A stretch of DNA of 64,000 nt from Acipenser ruthenus (GCF_902713425.1 NC_081246.1:3913001-3977000); one strand, 5' to 3'. Positions 21,118-33,470 are shown, numbered from the stretch's first letter. Numbers and translations: made by a program. Notes: generated by a model from the sequence alone, not told the origin.

Positions 21118-22686
21118 TCACAGCTTGCATTTGTGTCTTTCAAGAGAACTGGAAGCATTAAAAGACTTCCCACAGTGAGAGCAGTGATAAGGATTCACTC
21201 CTGTGTGGAATCGCTGGTGCATTGTCAAGCTGTACATCCATCTGAAACTCTTCCCACAGTCATTACAGTGATGTGGTTCCTCTCCTGTGTGGATTCGCTG
21301 GTGAATTTTCAGGGTTTGTAACATCCTGAAACTCTTCCCACAATCAGCACAGACATGTTGTTTCTCTCCAGTGTGGGTTCGCTGGTGTCTTTTCAATTTG
21401 CTTGACTGTCTGAAAGTCTTCCCACAGTCAGCACAGACATGTGGTTTCTCTCCTGTGTGGATTCGCTGGTGAAGTTTCAGGGTGTGTAACTGAGTGAAAC
21501 TTTTACCACACTCAGCACAGACATATGGTTTCTCTCCTTTGTGGGTTCGCCGGTGTCTTGTCAAATAGCCTGACTGATTGAAACTCTTCCCACAGTCAGT
21601 ACAGACATATGGTTTGTCTACTGTGTGGATTCGCTGGTGTCTTTGCAATGTGCCTGACCCACTGAAACTCTTCCCACAGTCAGCACAGACATATTGATTT
21701 TCTCCAGTGTGGATTCGTTGGTGTATTTTCAAATAGCCTGACTGATTGAAACTCTTCCCACAGTCAGCACAGACATATGGTTTCTCTCCTGTGTGGATTT
21801 GCTGGTGTCTTTTCAAAACGCTTGACTGACTGAAACTCTTCCCACAGTCAGCACAGACATGTGGTTTATAGCCACTGTGGATTTGTTGGTGAAGTTTCAG
21901 ATTTTGTGACAGTATGAAACTCTTTCCACAGTCAGCACAGACATGTGGTTTCTCTCCAGTGTGGATTTGTTGGTGACGTTTCAGGCTTTGTGACTGTCTG
22001 AAACTCTTCCCACAGTCATTACAGTGATGTGGCTTCTCTCTTGTGTGGGTTTTCTGGTGTCTTTTCAAAGCGCTTGACAGACTGAACCTCTTCCCACAGT
22101 CACCACAGATAAGAGAGCCCTGCAAGCTGCTTAAGGGTTTATAATTGAGAATAACCCTTTTAATATGGACTGATTCTAGTACAGGACTCTCCTCTTTCAT
22201 ATGGACTGATTCTAGTGCAGGACTCTCCTCTTTAATATGGACTGATTCTAGTACAGGACTCTCCTCTTTAATATGGACTGATTCTAGTACAGGACTCTCC
22301 TCTTTAATATGGACTGATTCTAGTTCAGGACTCTCCTCTTTAATATGGACTGATTCTAGCACAGGACTCTCCTCTTTAATATGGACTGATTCTAGTTCAG
22401 GACTCTCCTCTTTAATATGGACTGATTCTAGTACAGGACTCTCCTGTTTAATATGGACTGATTCTAGCACAGGACTCTCCTCTTTAATATGGACTGATTC
22501 TAGTGCAGGACTCTCCTCTTTAATATGAACTGATTCTATTGCAGGACTCTCCTCTTTAATATGGACTGATTCTAGTGCAGGACTCTCCTCTTTAATATGG
22601 ACTGATTCTAGTGCAGGACTCTCCTCCTTAATATGGACTGATTCTAGTACAGGACTCTCCTGTTTAACATGGGCAGTCTCCATCAT
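21118..22686 (-). CDS. Gene C: C2H2 zinc-finger protein with SUMO-motif array (522 aa)
   Basis: Residues 3-182 are 15 units, fourteen with a SUMO consensus (one is VHMKEE). Fingers from Cys194: eleven canonical and a last His-Lys-Cys finger at 502-522. The protein matches D almost completely but has three extra units (36 residues), inserted just before the last unit. Finger 9 reads FRQSSKL and the array lacks several fingers present in A and B. The exon begins at 22737. No promoter/exon 1 block is found between this gene and gene D, so its transcription is uncertain. Confidence 0.92.
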   Translation of the reverse strand: MMETAHVKQESPVLESVHIKEESPALESVHIKEESPALESVHIKEESPAIESVHIKEESPALESVHIKEESPVLESVHIKQESPVLESVHIKEESPELESVHIKEESPVLESVHIKEESPELESVHIKEESPVLESVHIKEESPVLESVHIKEESPALESVHMKEESPVLESVHIKRVILNYKPLSSLQGSLICGDCGKRFSLSSALKRHQKTHTREKPHHCNDCGKSFRQSQSLKRHQQIHTGEKPHVCADCGKSFILSQNLKLHQQIHSGYKPHVCADCGKSFSQSSVLKRHQQIHTGEKPYVCADCGKSFNQSGYLKIHQRIHTGENQYVCADCGKSFSGSGTLQRHQRIHTVDKPYVCTDCGKSFNQSGYLTRHRRTHKGEKPYVCAECGKSFTQLHTLKLHQRIHTGEKPHVCADCGKTFRQSSKLKRHQRTHTGEKQHVCADCGKSFRMLQTLKIHQRIHTGEEPHHCNDCGKSFRWMYSLTMHQRFHTGVNPYHCSHCGKSFNASSSLERHKCKL

Positions 22687-22799
22687 TGAATCTTCTCTTT
22701 CACAAGGATAATCCAGTTTTGTCTTCTGAACAAATTCCTAAAGAAAATATAAAATTCAATTTGTTACAATCTCTTTGTTAAATTCTATGAACTTGCCTT

Positions 22800-22980
22800 A
22801 TCAACTCCAGACTCCATTCATTACCATGTTCATGAATGTCCTGTACTGAGTGAGATGAAGGAGATTTTCTATAACAAGGAGGAAGGAGAGATGGGCCAAA
22901 ATCACAGAAACAAAGACAGTTCTAAACAGAGAAATATTCAAACATGTATAAAAAGCACCCACACATGTAACCCCTCTCAG
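22800..22980 (-). other. Conserved exon-proximal intron block of gene C
   Basis: Same block as 2140-2320, retaining the GTAATG donor. Confidence 0.45.
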
Positions 22981-22989
22981 CAATGAGCT

Positions 22990-23084
22990 ACTGCTACCAC
23001 TACTACTACTACTACTAATAATAATAATAATAATAATAGTAATAATACACCTGTCAGTGACATCCACGTCCTATCACCATGTAC

Positions 23085-23115
<31 letters not shown>
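22990..23115. repeat. (ACT)n/(AAT)n microsatellites
   Basis: Shorter than in D, where the second tract is more than twice as long. Confidence 0.88.
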
Positions 23116-23117
<2 letters not shown>

Positions 23118-23370
23118 CCTGTAATCCATAACGAAGCATTATAAAGCACAGAGAGGTCTGGTAAAGCATAGGGAAGCATTGTAAAGCACAGAGAGGTCTG
23201 GTAAAGCATAGGGAAGCATTGTAAAGCACAGAGAGGTCTGGTAAAGCATAGGGAAGCATTGTAAAGCACAGAGAGGTCTGGTAAAGCATAGGGAAGCATT
23301 GTAAAACACAGAGAGGTCTGGTAAAGCATAGGGAAGCATTGTAAAGCACAGAGAGGTCTGGTAAAGCATA
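23116..23370. repeat. 40-bp minisatellite, about 6 copies
   Basis: Same unit as at 2484; C and D both carry about six copies. Confidence 0.92.
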
Positions 23371-24091
23371 TTACATAACAAACAATGATCACTCAATCTC
23401 AACTCTCCTATAGGTATACCTATCGTAAGTATAGCCAATATCCTAAGCCTTGCATATAAAAAAAACACAGTTTACTGCAGCATATATCTTTAGACAAAAT
23501 ATAAGAGTCGGCTAGTTTAACGAGTACAAGATAACTGATCAATATTCCCTCTCGTTCAGGCCAGATAGGAGTTTGTAGACGTGGCAGTCGGGTTCGAGAG
23601 CTCACTGTATGGTGCCCCGTTTCAGTTTATATATCAGGGGCGTGTAATTCAGATCCCCCGATGCCCGCCCGGGACAACAAGTTTTGCCATCATTCTTTTC
23701 CCGTTGGACAAATACTCTTTATTTATTTTTCCTGTGTTTGTTCTGCTGCTAGAAAAACACTCTGGTAGATCTCTAGAGAGCCCCGCAGGTTTCTGAAAAC
23801 TCTGACTTGCAGAAGTCTAGCACATACATACAAACATTTAGAACGTGTGTACCTCCCATCCTCTAACTTCTGATTGGCTAGCTGTGGAAAAGGATGAGCT
23901 TTCATTTAGCAGGAATGGCTAAGCTTTTAAACTTCTTCGTGAACTTAAGATATTATTTACGCCTTTTGTAAATTAGCAAATCAGTCACACTGCTTTCTTA
24001 ATACATGAACCTGACATTTAAATGCATCAATCTAGTAAAGTTATTTAAAAAAAAAACATAGCCGCTAAGCATTAGGTTATTAGAAAAAGGG
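23371..24091. other. Conserved intronic block, no gene recognised
   Basis: Copy of 3051-3773. Confidence 0.45.
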
Positions 24092-24234
24092 GGACAGCTG
24101 TGTGGAGTAGTGGTTAGGGCTCTGGACTCTTGACCGGAGGGTCGTGGGTTCAATCCCAGGTGGGAGACACTGCTGCTGTACCCTTGAGCAAGGTACTTTA
24201 CCTAGATTGCTCCAGTAAAAACCCAACTGTATAA
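24092..24234 (+). mobile_element. SINE type 1, 5' part (split by LINE)
   Basis: Same nested insertion as in B; here CTGTATAA is doubled at the junction. Confidence 0.83.
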
Positions 24235-24896
24235 CTGTATAACTGCTCCACTGGCTCCCGATCACCGCTCGCATCCAGTTCAAGACTCTTGTACTAGCCT
24301 ACAGATGCCTTGACCAGACTGCACCCAGCTACCTCCAGACCCTCATCTCTCCCTACACCCCCACTCGACCTCTCCGCTCCGCCTGCACTAGAAGACTGGC
24401 TGTACCTCCGCTACGCTCCCCTGCCTCCAGAGCCCGCTCCTTCTCCACCCTTGCTCCGCAGTGGTGGAATGACCTTCCTACAGATGTCAGGACTGCCCAG
24501 TCCCTGACCACATTCCGGTGCCTCCTTAAGACTCACCTCTTCAAACAGCACCTGTAGAACTCCTTTGTTTGTATCCTGGGACACTATCACCCTTCATTTA
24601 AATGTGCTCTATTTTGCTCTTATCTGCCCCCTATTTTACTGCATTTAATTCTGTACTTCAGAATACTGTAATCTGCCAAGTGTTTAACCTGTAGTATTTT
24701 GTATTTAATCATATCCTGATGTAACTATCACTATTATCTGCTGTATTATTGAATTGTGGTTTGTCACACTTGAAGAAAAGTTATTGTATTTCTTGCTCTT
24801 ATTGTATTACTTGTATTGTAACACTTGAAATGTATTTGCTTACGATTGTAAGTCGCCCTGGATAAAGGCGTCTGCTAAGAAATAAATAATAATAAT
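24235..24896 (+). mobile_element. L2-like LINE 3' fragment
   Basis: Copy of 14574-15227 with the same truncated ORF2 C terminus and AAT tail. It was inherited by segmental duplication and is not an independent insertion. Confidence 0.83.
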
Positions 24897-24998
24897 AAAT
24901 GGATAATTGTGTGTAAAAATAATGTGTAAAAAATAATTTAATTGTATGTACAAAAAATAATGTGATATCTTGTAACAATTGTAAGTCTGCTAAGATTT
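24897..24998 (+). mobile_element. SINE type 1, 3' part
   Basis: Remainder of the split SINE. Confidence 0.78.
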
Positions 24999-25539
24999 GT
25001 GGTCAAGTGAGTACTTGTTGGGATCCTAAGTTTACTGTTTTATTTCAAGACAAACTTGAAACTTTTTTCTTTCTTTTTCTTGTAAACGCAGTCTGCCATT
25101 TACCATATTTTTTTTTTAGATTTTAATGCTACTTTGGAATAAATAAATAAATAATGCTTTTGTACGTGATTTGAACAGAATCGATATTAGTTGCTTATTG
25201 TACCTTCACAATCCATTGATTGTGAAACTATTAAAACATGAAGATTGACAAGTATGTTTATAATGCTAGAAATAAAATGCTTATACATGAGATCATCTGT
25301 ACAGCATCTTTTTAAAATAAAATACAGGCTGTCACTCTCATGGCAACGTGTTTATGTATTAATGAAAGAATGTGTTTTTCACTGCATGGAAAGAATGTTG
25401 CCCTACCTAAAAATGTCTTCTGCAGTGACTTAGAAGACCGATCTGAAACCCGGCATATACAATGAATTCAGGAAACGATATTTGCATTGCACAATTAATT
25501 AATATGGGACAGACTAAAACGAATGACAAAACCCAGTGT
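24999..25539. other. Intronic sequence, no gene seen
   Basis: Copy of 4015-4552. Confidence 0.4.
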
Positions 25540-25975
25540 CCACTGACTATAATGGGGAATGAAATGCCCATTGACTATAATGGGGAATGAAATGTCTATT
25601 GACTATAATGGGGAATGAAATGCCCATTGACTATAATGGGGAATGAAATTCCCATTGACTATAATGGGGAATGGAATGCCCATTGACTATAATGGGGAAT
25701 GAAATGCCCATTGACTATAATGGGGAATGAAATGCCCATTGACTATAATGGGGAATGAAATGCCCATTGACTATAATGGGGAAATGAAATTCCCATTGAC
25801 TATAATGGGGAATGAAATGCCCATTGACTATAATGGGGAATGAAATGCCCATTGACTATAATGGGGAAATGAAATGCCCATTGACTATAATGGAGAATGA
25901 AATGCCCATTGACTATAATGGGGAATGAAATGCCCATTGACTATAATGGAGAATGAAATACCCACTGACTAGAAG
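25540..25975. repeat. 28-bp minisatellite, about 15 copies
   Basis: Same unit as 4553-5102, with the same order of variants as D. Confidence 0.92.
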
Positions 25976-26065
25976 ATTGACAGCCTATATCCCAAACAGG
26001 AATCTTCAAATCCCGAATATTGTTTCTTGAAAATAAACCCATGTACAAAATAAAAGTGGAATTTT

Positions 26066-26117
26066 ATTTTATTTATTTATTTCTTAGCAGACGCCCTTAT
26101 CCAGGGCGACTTACAAA
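26066..26117 (-). mobile_element. SINE type 1 tail fragment at duplication breakpoint
   Basis: Only the tail complement (TTAGCAGACGCCCTTATCCA and GCGACTTACAA) is left. The sequence then jumps to the 3' flank of the next unit (AACACTGAAACACAG). In A and D the SINE is complete and is followed by intron, THAP exon and promoter. Confidence 0.85.
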
Positions 26118-27694
26118 CACTGAAACACAGATTTCCATGCGCACGCTGTCTTCCGTGTTTCCGTACACACACACGCAGGATTCACGCACATTACACACAG
26201 TGACGGGGTGAAGCAGCATCTGTTGTATGGGTTCGAATGAAGGCAGCATTTTTGTTTCAACAAGTTCAGTTGGGAAGCAGCTTCAATTGCATTTAGTATG
26301 AAGTTGTAATATAGAGTTACTTCAGAACTTGTAGATAAACTCAATCAATGTTTAAATGGTTCAGACATTCACATTGTTTTCAAATACAGACAATAGCATC
26401 AGCTCAGTTAAAGTCTTATCTTCTTTCAATTGTTCAGAGTAGAATTGTTTGTATTTTTAATCTCACAAAGTGTTACTCTGTATTCAATGTTTTTACTTCC
26501 GGTTTGCATGTAGATTTTTCTACACACAGTATTTTACTGAATCTTAATGTCTTTCAAATGTAGTACTTATTCTGGAGATGTGGTTCTTGTTGAAAAACAA
26601 AGGGTGTAGCGGCGAGGAGTCTTCTTCAGGATGAAGATACGTACGATGCTTGAATGGGTCCCCATTGCAAGCGAAGGCTCAATGGTTACTTCATGGCGAG
26701 ATGAGTCTGAATCCAAGAGAACGAGTTCATGCGTGTTTTGATTTAAATATAGCGCCCAAAGAGGAGTTTACTTTGGTGATCCAATCACTTCCGGGTAAAA
26801 CAGGAAGCTAATCCCTGACCGAAATCAGTCCTTTCATTGGCTTACAAAGTTTGAATGACACTTCCTTTTACACAAGCAATGTGCGTCATTAAAACAGGGA
26901 GCGACCCTCCTCCATAGAGAGAGACAGAGATAACAGGATTCGAAACAAGTATAGAACAAAACTTAATTTTGTGACAGCTAGTTAAATTGATCATAGAAGG
27001 ATAAAAATGTTAAACATGTTATACAATAAGTAAAGTAAAATAATGTATGAATTACTTTCAATTTAAACATAATTAAAACACAATCAACATTTCAATATAT
27101 TGGGAAACCATAACAATTGTTATTAAAATGATTCTAAAACCCATTTAAATCACTGAGGTTTGTACTTATTTGTTACGTTTCAATCTGACAGTTTCAGTAA
27201 ATCTAAAACCTTGAGACTGTTACACAAGTTAATATTACACCCTCGTAAAGGTTTGTTTATCAATTAACTTTTAGAATAAGGAAATTAGGAATTTCTATTC
27301 ACTTAAACATTCCATGTTTCATGGTAACAATTCATATAATATTCAAAGTCATGGCACCTCGTATCCACAAGGTGTCGCACTTCTTAACCCTTTATAGGAA
27401 GAAAGTTGTATATTGGCTTTCAGACAGACTTTCTTAATTAACAGATAAGGTTCAGCTCTCTTTGTTTAGACCAGACTGGCAGGTAATCTGAACTGAATCC
27501 AATTTAAATCTTTACGACCCTCTGTTACTAATATCCAGTCCTTTGAAGCAGATCTTGAATGTTATGGGAGAAGGGTGGTGGAAGACACACTTAATTAACA
27601 TCACAGCATCTTAAGCCTCATAGTTTAAGATTTGAAATGTCATTTTACAAAGACCATTCAATTACAACTATGAATTTCTCCCACACCGTATGCG
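26118..27694 (-). other. 3' flank of gene D
   Basis: Close copy of 19265-20845. No gene seen. Confidence 0.45.
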
Positions 27695-27777
27695 TTGAAT
27701 ATACAGACTTCTCAGGGGTTGGAGGCACTCAGCTTCGCCTCGTATCACACAACGCTCCGAGGCGTCTGTATATTCAA
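27695..27777. other. Long inverted repeat in the 3' flank of gene D
   Basis: Same hairpin as 20846-20928 with identical stem arms. Confidence 0.7.
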
Positions 27778-27966
27778 TGGATTGCATACTAAGAATGTAC
27801 TTTATAATGTAACGGCTTCAGAGCACTGTGTTTAATATTGATAAATCTGTATCATCCGTAGACATTCACCAGAGTTCTCACAGTTTTTATATTAAGCTGC
27901 TGTTTAAAAAGACTGGAATTTCTGAGTGTGGGTGAATGAACACACACTCACATTCTGACTAAACTT

Positions 27967-29427
27967 TCACAGCTTGCATTTGTGTCTTTCAAGAGAACTG
28001 GAAGCATTAAAAGACTTCCCACAGTGAGAGCAGTGATAAGGATTCACTCCTGTGTGGAATCGCTGGTGCATTGTCAAGCTGTACATCCATCTGAAAGTCT
28101 TCCCACAATCATTACAGTGATGTGGTTCCTCTCCTGTGTGGATTCGCTGGTGAATTTTCAGGGTTTGTAACATCCTGAAACTCTTCCCACAATCAGCACA
28201 GACATGTTGTTTCTCTCCAGTGTGGGTTCGCTGGTGTCTTTTCAATTTGCTTGACTGTCTGAAAGTCTTCCCACAGTCAGCACAGACATGTGGTTTCTCT
28301 CCTGTGTGGATTCGCTGGTGAAGTTTCAGGGTGTGTAACTGAGTGAAACTTTTACCACACTCAGCACAGACATATGGTTTCTCTCCTTTGTGGGTTCGCC
28401 GGTGTCTTGTCAAATAGCCTGACTGATTGAAACTCTTCCCACAGTCAGTACAGACATATGGTTTGTCTACTGTGTGGATTCGCTGGTGTCTTTGCAATGT
28501 GCCTGACCCACTGAAACTCTTCCCACAGTCAGCACAGACATATTGATTTTCTCCAGTGTGGATTCGTTGGTGTATTTTCAAATAGCCTGACTGATTGAAA
28601 CTCTTCCCACAGTCAGCACAGACATATGGTTTCTCTCCTGTGTGGATTTGCTGGTGTCTTTTCAAAACGCTTGACTGACTGAAACTCTTCCCACAGTCAG
28701 CACAGACATGTGGTTTATAGCCACTGTGGATTTGTTGGTGAAGTTTCAGATTTTGTGACAGTATGAAACTCTTTCCACAGTCAGCACAGACATGTGGTTT
28801 CTCTCCAGTGTGGATTTGTTGGTGACGTTTCAGGCTTTGTGACTGTCTGAAACTCTTCCCACAGTCATTACAGTGATGTGGCTTCTCTCTTGTGTGGGTT
28901 TTCTGGTGTCTTTTCAAAGCGCTTGACAGACTGAACCTCTTCCCACAGTCACCACAGATAAGAGAGCCCTGCAAGCTGCTTAAGGGTTTATAATTGAGAA
29001 TAACCCTTTTAATATGGACTGATTCTAGTACAGGACTCTCCTCTTTAATATGGACTGATTCTAGTTCAGGACTCTCCTCTTTAATATGGACTGATTCTAG
29101 CACAGGACTCTCCTCTTTAATATGGACTGATTCTAGTTCAGGACTCTCCTCTTTAATATGGACTGATTCTAGTACAGGACTCTCCTGTTTAATATGGACT
29201 GATTCTAGCACAGGACTCTCCTCTTTAATATGGACTGATTCTAGTGCAGGACTCTCCTCTTTAATATGAACTGATTCTATTGCAGGACTCTCCTCTTTAA
29301 TATGGACTGATTCTAGTGCAGGACTCTCCTCTTTAATATGGACTGATTCTAGTGCAGGACTCTCCTCCTTAATATGGACTGATTCTAGTACAGGACTCTC
29401 CTGTTTAACATGGGCAGTCTCCATCAT
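27967..29427 (-). CDS. Gene D: C2H2 zinc-finger protein with SUMO-motif array (486 aa)
   Basis: Residues 3-146 are 12 units, eleven with a SUMO consensus. Fingers from Cys158: eleven canonical and a terminal His-Lys-Cys finger at 466-486. Outside the three missing units it is almost identical to C; one visible difference is GKTF for GKSF in the RWMYSL finger. The exon begins at 29478. Unlike C, it keeps the promoter, exon 1 and a THAP exon upstream. Confidence 0.93.
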   Translation of the reverse strand: MMETAHVKQESPVLESVHIKEESPALESVHIKEESPALESVHIKEESPAIESVHIKEESPALESVHIKEESPVLESVHIKQESPVLESVHIKEESPELESVHIKEESPVLESVHIKEESPELESVHIKEESPVLESVHIKRVILNYKPLSSLQGSLICGDCGKRFSLSSALKRHQKTHTREKPHHCNDCGKSFRQSQSLKRHQQIHTGEKPHVCADCGKSFILSQNLKLHQQIHSGYKPHVCADCGKSFSQSSVLKRHQQIHTGEKPYVCADCGKSFNQSGYLKIHQRIHTGENQYVCADCGKSFSGSGTLQRHQRIHTVDKPYVCTDCGKSFNQSGYLTRHRRTHKGEKPYVCAECGKSFTQLHTLKLHQRIHTGEKPHVCADCGKTFRQSSKLKRHQRTHTGEKQHVCADCGKSFRMLQTLKIHQRIHTGEEPHHCNDCGKTFRWMYSLTMHQRFHTGVNPYHCSHCGKSFNASSSLERHKCKL

Positions 29428-29539
29428 TGAATCTTCTCTTTCACAAGGATAATCCAGTTTTGTCTTCTGAACAAATTCCTAAAGAAAATATAAAATTCAA
29501 TTTGTTACAATCTCTTTGTTAAATTCTATGAACTTGCCT

Positions 29540-29715
29540 TATCAACTCCAGACTCCATTCATTACCATGTTCATGAATGTGCTGTACTGAGTGAGATGAA
29601 GGAGATTTTCTATAACAAGGAGGAAGGAGAGATGGGCCAAAATCACAGAAACAAAGACAGTTCTAAACAGAGAAATATTCAAACATGTATAAAAAGCACC
29701 CACACATGTAACCCC
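29540..29715 (-). other. Conserved exon-proximal intron block of gene D
   Basis: Same block as 2140-2320. Confidence 0.45.
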
Positions 29716-29734
29716 TCTCAGCAATGAGCTACTG

Positions 29735-29825
29735 CTACCACTACTACTACTACTACTAATAATAATAATAATAATAATAGTAATAATACACCTGTCAGTG
29801 ACATCCACGTCCTATCACCATGTAC

Positions 29826-29900
<75 letters not shown>

Positions 29901-29901
29901 C
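29735..29901. repeat. (ACT)n/(AAT)n microsatellites
   Basis: Second tract (29826-29900) is far longer than in C, a length change since the duplication. Confidence 0.9.
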
Positions 29902-30150
29902 CTGTAATCCATAACGAAGCATTATAAAGCACAGAGAGGTCTGGTAAAGCATAGGGAAGCATTGTAAAGCACAGAGAGGTCTGGTAAAGCATAGGGAAGC
30001 ATTGTAAAGCATAGAGAGGTCTGGTAAAGCATAGGGAAGCATTGTAAAGCACAGAGAGGTCTGGTAAAGCATAGGGAAGCATTGTAAAACACAGAGAGGT
30101 CTGGTAAAGCATAGGGAAGCATTGTAAAGCACAGAGAGGTCTGGTAAAGC
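29902..30150. repeat. 40-bp minisatellite, about 6 copies
   Basis: Same unit and copy number as in C. Confidence 0.92.
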
Positions 30151-30873
30151 ATATTACATAACAAACAATGATCACTCAATCTCAACTCTCCTATAGGTAT
30201 ACCTATCGTAAGTATAGCCAATATCCTAAGCCTTGCATATAAAAAAAACACAGTTTACTGCAGCATATATCTTTAGACAAAATATAAGAGTCGGCTAGTT
30301 TAACGAGTACAAGATAACTGATCAATATTCCCTCTCGTTCAGGCCAGATAGGAGTTTGTAGACGTGGCAGTCGGGTTCGAGAGCTCACTGTATGGTGCCC
30401 CGTTTCAGTTTATATATCAGGGGCGTGTAATTCAGATCCCCCGATGCCCGCCCGGGACAACAAGTTTTGCCATCATTCTTTTCCCGTTGGACAAATACTC
30501 TTTATTTATTTTTCCTGTTTTTGTTCTGCTGCTAGAAAAACACTCTGGTAGATCTCTAGAGAGCCCCGCAGGTTTCTGAAAACTCTGACTTGCAGAAGTC
30601 TAGCACATACATACAAACATTTAGAACGTGTGTACCTCCCATCCTCTAACTTCTGATTGGCTAGCTGTGGAAAAGGATGATCTTTCATTTAGCAGGAATG
30701 GCTAAGCTTTTAAACTTCTTCGTGAACTTAAGATATTATTTACGCCTTTTGTAAATTAGCAAATCAGTCACACTGCTTTCTTAATACATGAACCTGACAT
30801 TTAAATGCATCAATCTAGTAAAGTTATTTTAAAAAAAAACATAGCCGCTAAGCATTAGGTTATTAGAAAAAGG
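30151..30873. other. Conserved intronic block, no gene recognised
   Basis: Copy of 3051-3773. Confidence 0.45.
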
Positions 30874-31017
30874 GGGACAGCTGTGTGGAGTAGTGGTTAG
30901 GGCTCTGGACTCTTGACCGGAGGGTCGTGGGTTCAATCCCAGGTGGGAGACACTGCTGCTGTACCCTTGAGCAAGGTACTTTACCTAGATTGCTCCAGTA
31001 AAAACCCAACTGTATAA
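30874..31017 (+). mobile_element. SINE type 1, 5' part (split by LINE)
   Basis: Same nested pair as at 24092. Confidence 0.83.
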
Positions 31018-31679
31018 CTGTATAACTGCTCCACTGGCTCCCGATCACCGCTCGCATCCAGTTCAAGACTCTTGTACTAGCCTACAGATGCCTTGACCAG
31101 ACTGCACCCAGCTACCTCCAGACCCTCATCTCTCCCTACACCCCCACTCGACCTCTCCGCTCCGCCTGCACTAGAAGACTGGCTGTACCTCCGCTACGCT
31201 CCCCTGCCTCCAGAGCCCGCTCCTTCTCCACCCTTGCTCCGCAGTGGTGGAATGACCTTCCTACAGATGTCAGGACTGCCCAGTCCCTGACCACATTCCG
31301 GTGCCTCCTTAAGACTCACCTCTTCAAACAGCACCTGTAGAACTCCTTTGTTTGTATCCTGGGACACTATCACCCTTCATTTAAATGTGCTCTATTTTGC
31401 TCTTATCTGCCCCCTATTTTACTGCATTTAATTCTGTACTTCAGAATACTGTAATCTGCCAAGTGTTTAACCTGTAGTATTTTGTATTTAATCATATCCT
31501 GATGTAACTATCACTATTATCTGCTGTATTATTGAATTGTGGTTTGTCACACTTGAAGAAAAGTTATTGTATTTCTTGCTCTTATTGTATTACTTGTATT
31601 GTAACACTTGAAATGTATTTGCTTACGATTGTAAGTCGCCCTGGATAAAGGCGTCTGCTAAGAAATAAATAATAATAAT
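31018..31679 (+). mobile_element. L2-like LINE 3' fragment
   Basis: Copy of 24235-24896. Confidence 0.83.
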
Positions 31680-31775
31680 AAATGGATAATTGTGTGTAAA
31701 AATAATGTGTAAAAAATAATTTAATTGTATGTACAAAAAATAATGTGATATCTTGTAACAATTGTAAGTCTGCTA
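31680..31775 (+). mobile_element. SINE type 1, 3' part
   Basis: Remainder of the split SINE. Confidence 0.78.
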
Positions 31776-32321
31776 AGATTTGTGGTCAAGTGAGTACTTG
31801 TTGGGATCCTAAGTTTACTGTTTTATTTCAAGACAAACTTGAAACTTTTTTCTTTCTTTTTCTTGTAAACGCAGTCTGCCATTTACCATATTTTTTTTTT
31901 AGATTTTAATGCTACTTTGGAATAAATAAATAAATAATGCTTTTGTACGTGATTTGAACAGAATCGATATTAGTTGCTTATTGTACCTTCACAATCCATT
32001 GATTGTGAAACTATTAAAACATGAAGATTGACAAGTATGTTTATAATGCTAGAAATAAAATGCTTATACATGAGATCATCTGTACAGCATCTTTTTAAAA
32101 TAAAATACAGGCTGTCACTCTCATGGCAACGTGTTTATGTATTAATGAAAGAATGTGTTTTTCACTGCATGGAAAGAATGTTGCCCTACCTAAAAATGTC
32201 TTCTGCAGTGACTTAGAAGACCGATCTGAAACCCGGCATATACAATGAATTCAGGAAACGATATTTGCATTGCACAATTAATTAATATGGGACAGACTAA
32301 AACGAATGACAAAACCCAGTG
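31776..32321. other. Intronic sequence, no gene seen
   Basis: Copy of 4015-4552. Confidence 0.4.
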
Positions 32322-32757
32322 TCCACTGACTATAATGGGGAATGAAATGCCCATTGACTATAATGGGGAATGAAATGTCTATTGACTATAATGGGGAATG
32401 AAATGCCCATTGACTATAATGGGGAATGAAATTCCCATTGACTATAATGGGGAATGGAATGCCCATTGACTATAATGGGGAATGAAATGCCCATTGACTA
32501 TAATGGGGAATGAAATGCCCATTGACTATAATGGGGAATGAAATGCCCATTGACTATAATGGGGAAATGAAATTCCCATTGACTATAATGGGGAATGAAA
32601 TGCCCATTGACTATAATGGGGAATGAAATGCCCATTGACTATAATGGGGAAATGAAATGCCCATTGACTATAATGGAGAATGAAATGCCCATTGACTATA
32701 ATGGGGAATGAAATGCCCATTGACTATAATGGAGAATGAAATACCCACTGACTAGAA
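32322..32757. repeat. 28-bp minisatellite, about 15 copies
   Basis: Matches the C array unit by unit as far as read. Confidence 0.92.
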
Positions 32758-32846
32758 GATTGACAGCCTATATCCCAAACAGGAATCTTCAAATCCCGAA
32801 TATTGTTTCTTGAAAATAAACCCATGTACAAAATAAAAGTGGAATT

Positions 32847-33079
32847 TTATTTTATTTATTTATTTCTTAGCAGACGCCCTTATCCAGGGCGACTTACAAT
32901 TGTTACAAGATATCACATTATTTTTACATACAATTCCCCATTTATACAGTTGGGTTTTTACTGGAGCAATCTAGGTAAAGTACCTTGCTCAAGGGTACAG
33001 CAGCAGTGTCCCCTACTAGGGATTGAACCCACGACCCTCCGGTCAAGAGTCCAGAGCCCTGACCACTACTCCACACTGC
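32847..33079 (-). mobile_element. SINE type 1, near full length
   Basis: Copy of 5195-5428. Its counterpart in C is cut at 26117. Confidence 0.87.
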
Positions 33080-33470
33080 ATGACATGGAATGACAGGCTG
33101 GGAATATCACATGCATGTTTTTTGTAAAAAGATAATTTATAGGGTAATTCTGTGTCAAATGAAATATAATGTCACCCACACATCTCAGATTTGTTATTAG
33201 CTTTTAAAAGCACTGTGGGTGTTTTTTCACTTCATCGGCTGACCCACCCCTTTTATTTGTTTTTATTTGGGTGTGTACCTGTTAAACCAGGAACCTGGGT
33301 GATTTCGTCTGGTTTCACGGACCGTCATTACCACTAATCGTGGACTACCTAACATCAATGCAGGTAAACCGGTACAGAGTACTAAAAAATGCATGGAGTA
33401 AATTAATGCATAATGATCTTACTACTAAAATTAATCTTCACGCTGCTAATGTCTTACAATGTTGTGCTTA
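33080..33470. other. Intronic sequence, no gene seen
   Basis: Copy of 5429-5818. Confidence 0.4.

Noticed and set aside
22145-22528. Plus-strand ORF of repeated [12 protein letters not shown] units, with similar ones near 29.0 and 39.6 kb
   Set aside because: This is the antisense of the SUMO-array repeat. It is open only because the 36-bp unit has no stop in that frame.
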